A DNA stretch of 64,000 nt. Source: Anodontia alba (Eukaryota; Mollusca; Bivalvia; Lucinida; Lucinidae). Within the stretch, counting starts at the first letter, position 1. The number at the start of each line of letters is the position of its first letter. Shown in pieces: positions 60,360 to 64,000 of the stretch. The stretch is taken from contig OZ024824.1 in the NCBI GenBank assembly GCA_964016985.1, forward strand, positions 47,698,520-47,762,519, written 5' to 3'. The notes beneath the pieces are model-generated. The model saw only the letters and a list, made by a program, of their open reading frames with translations. It searched no databases and was not told the DNA's origin. Position numbers and translations under genes: made by a program.

Positions 60360-61699
60360 CGAGGGATGTTCGAAATGAATTGCTTATTGTTCTCTAGCTC
60401 GATATCCACGTGGGGCACGATAAAAACCAATACATACCTGTATAGGGCTATTCAATATCTACACAATGGTGTATAAATGTACATGTTAGACTAAGTGTAA
60501 GACATAAAATTTGCCATTTTAATACACGCAGTCATTGACCACTGCAGTAAAAATGGTTGGTAGAAGCGTCGACAAAAAAGATGAAATACAGGCTTACATC
60601 AAAGCTCGCTCAAAACTTGGTTGTTCTTTGAAGAAGCTGATGACTGAAATTTCTACTGCTTTTGGACCTTCTTGTGTATCTTATGACACAGTTCGGCGGT
60701 GGAAAAAGAAATTTCAGTCTGGTGTAGAATCCATCAAAAATGCACCGAAATCAAGTAGGCCAAAATCTGCATCTCGTAAAGAAATCGTTTCCAAAATAAA
60801 GGAAATCATTGAAGGAGATGCCAGATTTACAGTTCGTGATATTGCACGAAAGGTAGGCATACCACTATCAACGGTTCACCTTATTTTGAAGAAGCATTTG
60901 AAAGTCAGAAAGATTTCTGCTAGATGGGTGCCACATCTGTTGACTGACGAGCAAAAGAGGCAGGGAGTTAAAGTGGCCAAAAAGCTGCTTCAAATGTTTC
61001 CAAAATATGACAAAAAGCAGTTTGCCAATGTCGTCACAGGTGATGAAACCTGGGTCCATTATTTTGAGCCCGTCAGAAAGGTTAGCAATAAAATCAGGAC
61101 CACTAAACACAGCAAACGCCCAATAATTGCCAAACGTTCTTTGGGTACAAAGAAGGTTTTGTATGCAATCTTCTTCTCTGGTGAAGGAGTCGCAATAAAA
61201 GTGCCAGTGAAAAAGGGCAAAAGCATCACCGGAAAGTACTACAAAGACGTAGTACTGAAGAAACTGAAAAAGTATTATCAGAAACGACGCCCTGCCACTG
61301 GTTTTAAACATGTCTGTCTTCTACATGACAATGTCCCAGCTCATACTTCCGCAATAGTTACGGCTTTTTTGATGAAAGAAAAAGTAACTGTTTTGCCTCA
61401 GCCCCCGTATTCCCCAGACCTTGCCCCATGTGATTTCTTTTTGTTTCCGAAATTGAAAGCATTCCTTGCTGGGCGGAAATACCAGTCCCGACAGGCACTT
61501 GGATCTGCCATTCATCAGTACCTTATTACTGTGCCCAAATCAGCGTACCGTGACGCCTTCAAGAAGTGGATACATCGGCTGAAACTTTGCATTTCTAGCC
61601 ACGGGGAGTACTTCGAGGGCATGAAATGAGTACTTTTGGGCTAATTTGAAATTTGAAGTCTCCAGATAGAAATAAGCAATTCATTTCGAACATCCCTCG
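60360..61699 (+). mobile_element. Complete mariner transposon in the 57-bp satellite
   Basis: 1340 bp with perfect 29-bp TIRs (CGAGGGATGTTCGAAATGAA... at 60360-60388 and the complement at 61671-61699), each flanked by TA (60358-60359 and 61700-61701). Removing the element and one TA restores an ordinary satellite unit, gatgTAtcagtagaatg, also present at about 62376. Perfect TIRs, a clean target duplication and an intact gene mean a recent insertion. Confidence 0.95.
60535..61629 (+). CDS. mariner DD34D transposase, intact
   Basis: 364 residues from the first ATG; the ATG at residue 7 (MVGRSVDKKDEIQ) is an alternative start and gives 358. Length is near the usual ~345-350. The N-terminal half has two helix-turn-helix regions (about 10-65 and 80-125) for TIR binding. 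WVPHLLTDEQK at 131-141 is the mariner linker motif. The catalytic triad is D170 (VTGDETWVHYF), D265 (LLHDNVPAH) and D300 (YSPDLAPCDFFLFPKLK), with 34 residues between the last two, which defines mariner rather than Tc1. There are no stops or frameshifts, and 3' and 5' flanks are short. By family knowledge it excises and inserts the element at TA. Confidence 0.95.
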   Translation: MTTAVKMVGRSVDKKDEIQAYIKARSKLGCSLKKLMTEISTAFGPSCVSYDTVRRWKKKFQSGVESIKNAPKSSRPKSASRKEIVSKIKEIIEGDARFTVRDIARKVGIPLSTVHLILKKHLKVRKISARWVPHLLTDEQKRQGVKVAKKLLQMFPKYDKKQFANVVTGDETWVHYFEPVRKVSNKIRTTKHSKRPIIAKRSLGTKKVLYAIFFSGEGVAIKVPVKKGKSITGKYYKDVVLKKLKKYYQKRRPATGFKHVCLLHDNVPAHTSAIVTAFLMKEKVTVLPQPPYSPDLAPCDFFLFPKLKAFLAGRKYQSRQALGSAIHQYLITVPKSAYRDAFKKWIHRLKLCISSHGEYFEGMK

Positions 61700-61701
61700 T
61701 A

Positions 61702-64000
61702 TCAGTAGAATGTAAGAAAATACATGTTGGTAATGATAAAGCGCTATCTGTTGATGATTCAGTAGGATGTGAGAAAATACATGTTGGTAATGATAAAGCG
61801 CTACTTGTTGATGCTTCAGTAGAATGTAAGAAACTACATGTTGGTAATGATAAAGCGCTATCTGTTGGTGCTTCAACAGAGAATGTGATAAAATACATGT
61901 TGGTAATGATAAAGCGCTATCTGTTGATGCTTCAGCAGAATGTGATAAAATACATGTTGGTAATGATAAAGCGCTATCTGTTGATGGTTCAGTAGAATTT
62001 AAGAAAATACATGTTGGTAATGATAAAGCGCTATTTGTTGATGATTCAGTAGAATGTAAGAAAATACATGTTGGTAATGATAAAGCGCTATCTGTTGATG
62101 TTTCAGTAGAATGTGAGAAAATACATGTTGGTAATGATAAAGCGCTATTTGTTGATGCTTCAGTAGAATGTAAGAAACTACATGTTGGTAATGATAAAGC
62201 GCTATCTGTTGATGCTTCAGTAGAATGTGATAAAATACATATTAGTAAGGATAAAGCGCTATCTGTTGATGCTTCAGTAGAATGTGATAAAATACATGTT
62301 GGTAATGATAAAGCGCTATCTGTTGATGCTTCAGTAGAATGTGATAAAATACATGTTGGTAATGATAAAGCGCTATCTGTTGATGTATCAGTAGAATGTA
62401 AGAAAATACATGTTGGTAATGATAAAGCGCTATATGTTGATGATTCAGTAGAATGTGATAAAATGCATGTTGGTAATGATAAAGCGCTATCTGTTGATGT
62501 TTCAGTAGAATGTGATAAAATGCATGTTGGTAATGATAAAGCGCTATCTGTTGATAATTCAGAAGAATGTGATAAAATGCATGTTGGTAATGATAAAGCG
62601 CTATCTGTTGATGATTCAGTAGAATGTGATAAAATGCATGTTGGTAATGATAAAGCGCTATCTGTTGATGATTCAGTAGAATGTGATAAAATGCATGTTG
62701 ATAATGATAAAGCGCTATCTGTTGATGTTTCAGTAGGATGTGAGAAAAAACATGTTGGTAACGATAAAGCTCTATCTGTTGATGATTCAGTAGAATGTGA
62801 GAAAATACATGTTGGTAATGATAAAGCGCTATCTGTTGATAATTCAGTAGAATGTGATAAAATACATGTTGGTAATGATAAAGCGTTATCTGTTGATGTT
62901 TCAGTAGGATGTGAGAAAAAACATGTTGGTAACGATAAAGCTCTATCTGTTGATGATTCAGTAGAATGTGAGAAAATACATGTTGGTAATGATAAAGCGC
63001 TATCTGTTGATGTTTCAGCAGGATGTGAGAAAATACATGTTGGTAATGATAAAGCGCTATCTGTTGATGCTTCAGTAGAATGTGAGAAAATACATGTTGG
63101 TAATGATAAAGCGCTATCTGTGGATGTTTCAGTAGAATGTAAGAAACTACATGTTGGTAATGATAAAGCGCTATTTGTTGATGATTCAGTAGAATGTAAG
63201 AAACCACATGTTGGTAATGATAAAGCGCTATTTGTTGATGTTTCAGTAGAATGTGAGAAAATACATGTTGGTAATGATAAAGCGCTATCTTTTGATGTTT
63301 CAGCAGGATGTGAGAAAATACATGTTGGTAATGATAAAGCGCTATCTGTTGATGTTTCAGTAGAATGTGATAAAATACATGTTGGTAATGATAAAGCGCT
63401 ATCTGTTGATGTTTCAGTAGAATGTAAGAAAATACATGTTGGTAATGATAAAGCGCTATTTGTTGATGATTCAGTAGAATGTAAGAAAATACATGTTGGT
63501 AATGATAAAGTGTTATCTGTTGATGTTTCAGTAGGATGTGAGAAAATACATGTTGGTAATGATAAAGCGCTATCTGTTGATGCTTCAGTAGAATGTAAGA
63601 AAATACATGTTGGTAATGATAAAGCGTTATCTATTGATGTTTCAGTAGAATGTGAGAAAATACATGTTGGTAATGATAAAGTGTTATCTGTTGATGCTTC
63701 AGTAGAATGTGATAAAATACATGTTGGTAATGATAAAGTGCTATCTGTTGATGCTTCAGTAGAATGTGATAAAACACCTGTTGGTGTTCCAGTAGAATAC
63801 GGATTGATAATAATAAAGCGCTACCTGTTTCAGTAGAGTGTGAGTCGGTAATAATAAAGCGCGACCTGTTGGTGTTCCAGTAGAATACGGGTTGATGATA
63901 ATAAAGCGCTACTTGTTGATGTTTCAGTTGAGTAGGAGTCGATAATAATAAAGCGCTACCTGTTTCAGTAGAGTGTGAGTTGGTAATAATAAAGCGCGAC
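61702..64000 (+). repeat. 57-bp satellite, right part (~40 units), runs off the window
   Basis: The same unit as 59285-60357. A frame stays open for 457 codons (62463-63836) and another on the opposite strand for 321 codons, simply because 57 is divisible by three and the unit lacks stops in these frames. Common variants (gatgtt/gatgat/gatgct; gaatgtgag/gaatgtaag/gaatgtgat) change the amino acid (V/D/A; E/K/D), which argues against selection on a protein. From 63780 the units change to AATAATAAAGCGC(T/G)ACC forms of other lengths, as at the left edge. Confidence 0.92.

Noticed and set aside
60020..60430. 136-codon minus-strand frame
   Set aside because: It runs from satellite units into the mariner TIR, so it cannot predate the insertion and is fortuitous.
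62242..63836. Long frames of 19-residue repeats on both strands
   Set aside because: Same arithmetic effect of a 57-bp unit. Common variants are nonsynonymous and other parts of the array have indels and stops.

Overview
The window reads as nuclear DNA of an invertebrate animal, most likely a marine bivalve. It is AT-rich and intron-like, and it is packed with eukaryotic transposable elements: a Helitron, Tc1 and mariner elements, four retroelement lineages including a LINE with a 2A-like peptide, and many foldback MITEs. It also has long microsatellites and satellites, and no bacterial gene organisation. The bivalve assignment is an inference from the style of the dispersed repeats and the 2A-bearing LINE. 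I cannot name the species.

Only one locus looks like a host protein gene: a minus-strand membrane-mucin-like gene at 34055-41619. One very large exon encodes a Ser/Thr-rich ectodomain with about 54 copies of a 34-residue repeat. It ends in a consensus splice donor at 34850. About 690 bp downstream an acceptor opens an exon whose frame matches exactly and encodes a transmembrane helix. The cytoplasmic tail and possibly the true 5' exon were not located.

Layout: 1-3600, decayed Helitron (minus). 3730-6170, tandem 430-475 bp repeat with an inserted short element. 6170-8280, several short elements that begin with the same stem-loop. 8781-10003, dead Tc1 copy. 10765-12349, intact Tc1-like transposon seated inside a TA microsatellite. 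12950-14010, diverged dispersed repeats. 16660-19110, satellite with a dimeric (A/B) repeat unit. 20360-24030, dispersed repeats and MITEs. 24933-26496, 39-bp minisatellite that resembles part of a LINE 5' region. 26533-33981, nested MITEs, foldbacks and a 1.86 kb TIR element. 34055-41619, mucin gene. 42880-44380 and 46040-46490, tandem duplications. 45073-45905, 3' end of an RTE-like LINE (minus) with a (TGTA)n tail. 47176-50555, decayed L1/Tx1-like LINE (plus). 54811-57262, CR1/L2-like LINE with a 2A-like motif (plus). 57262-57900, Penelope-like RT fragment (minus). 59285-64000, 57-bp satellite split by a complete mariner element with an intact transposase.

The most informative points are the frame-matched mucin gene, a shared 5' stem-loop with compensatory base changes on several otherwise different elements, the probable birth of a minisatellite from LINE 5' sequence, the altered 2A motif, and two apparently intact DNA transposons sitting cleanly in TA targets within repeats.
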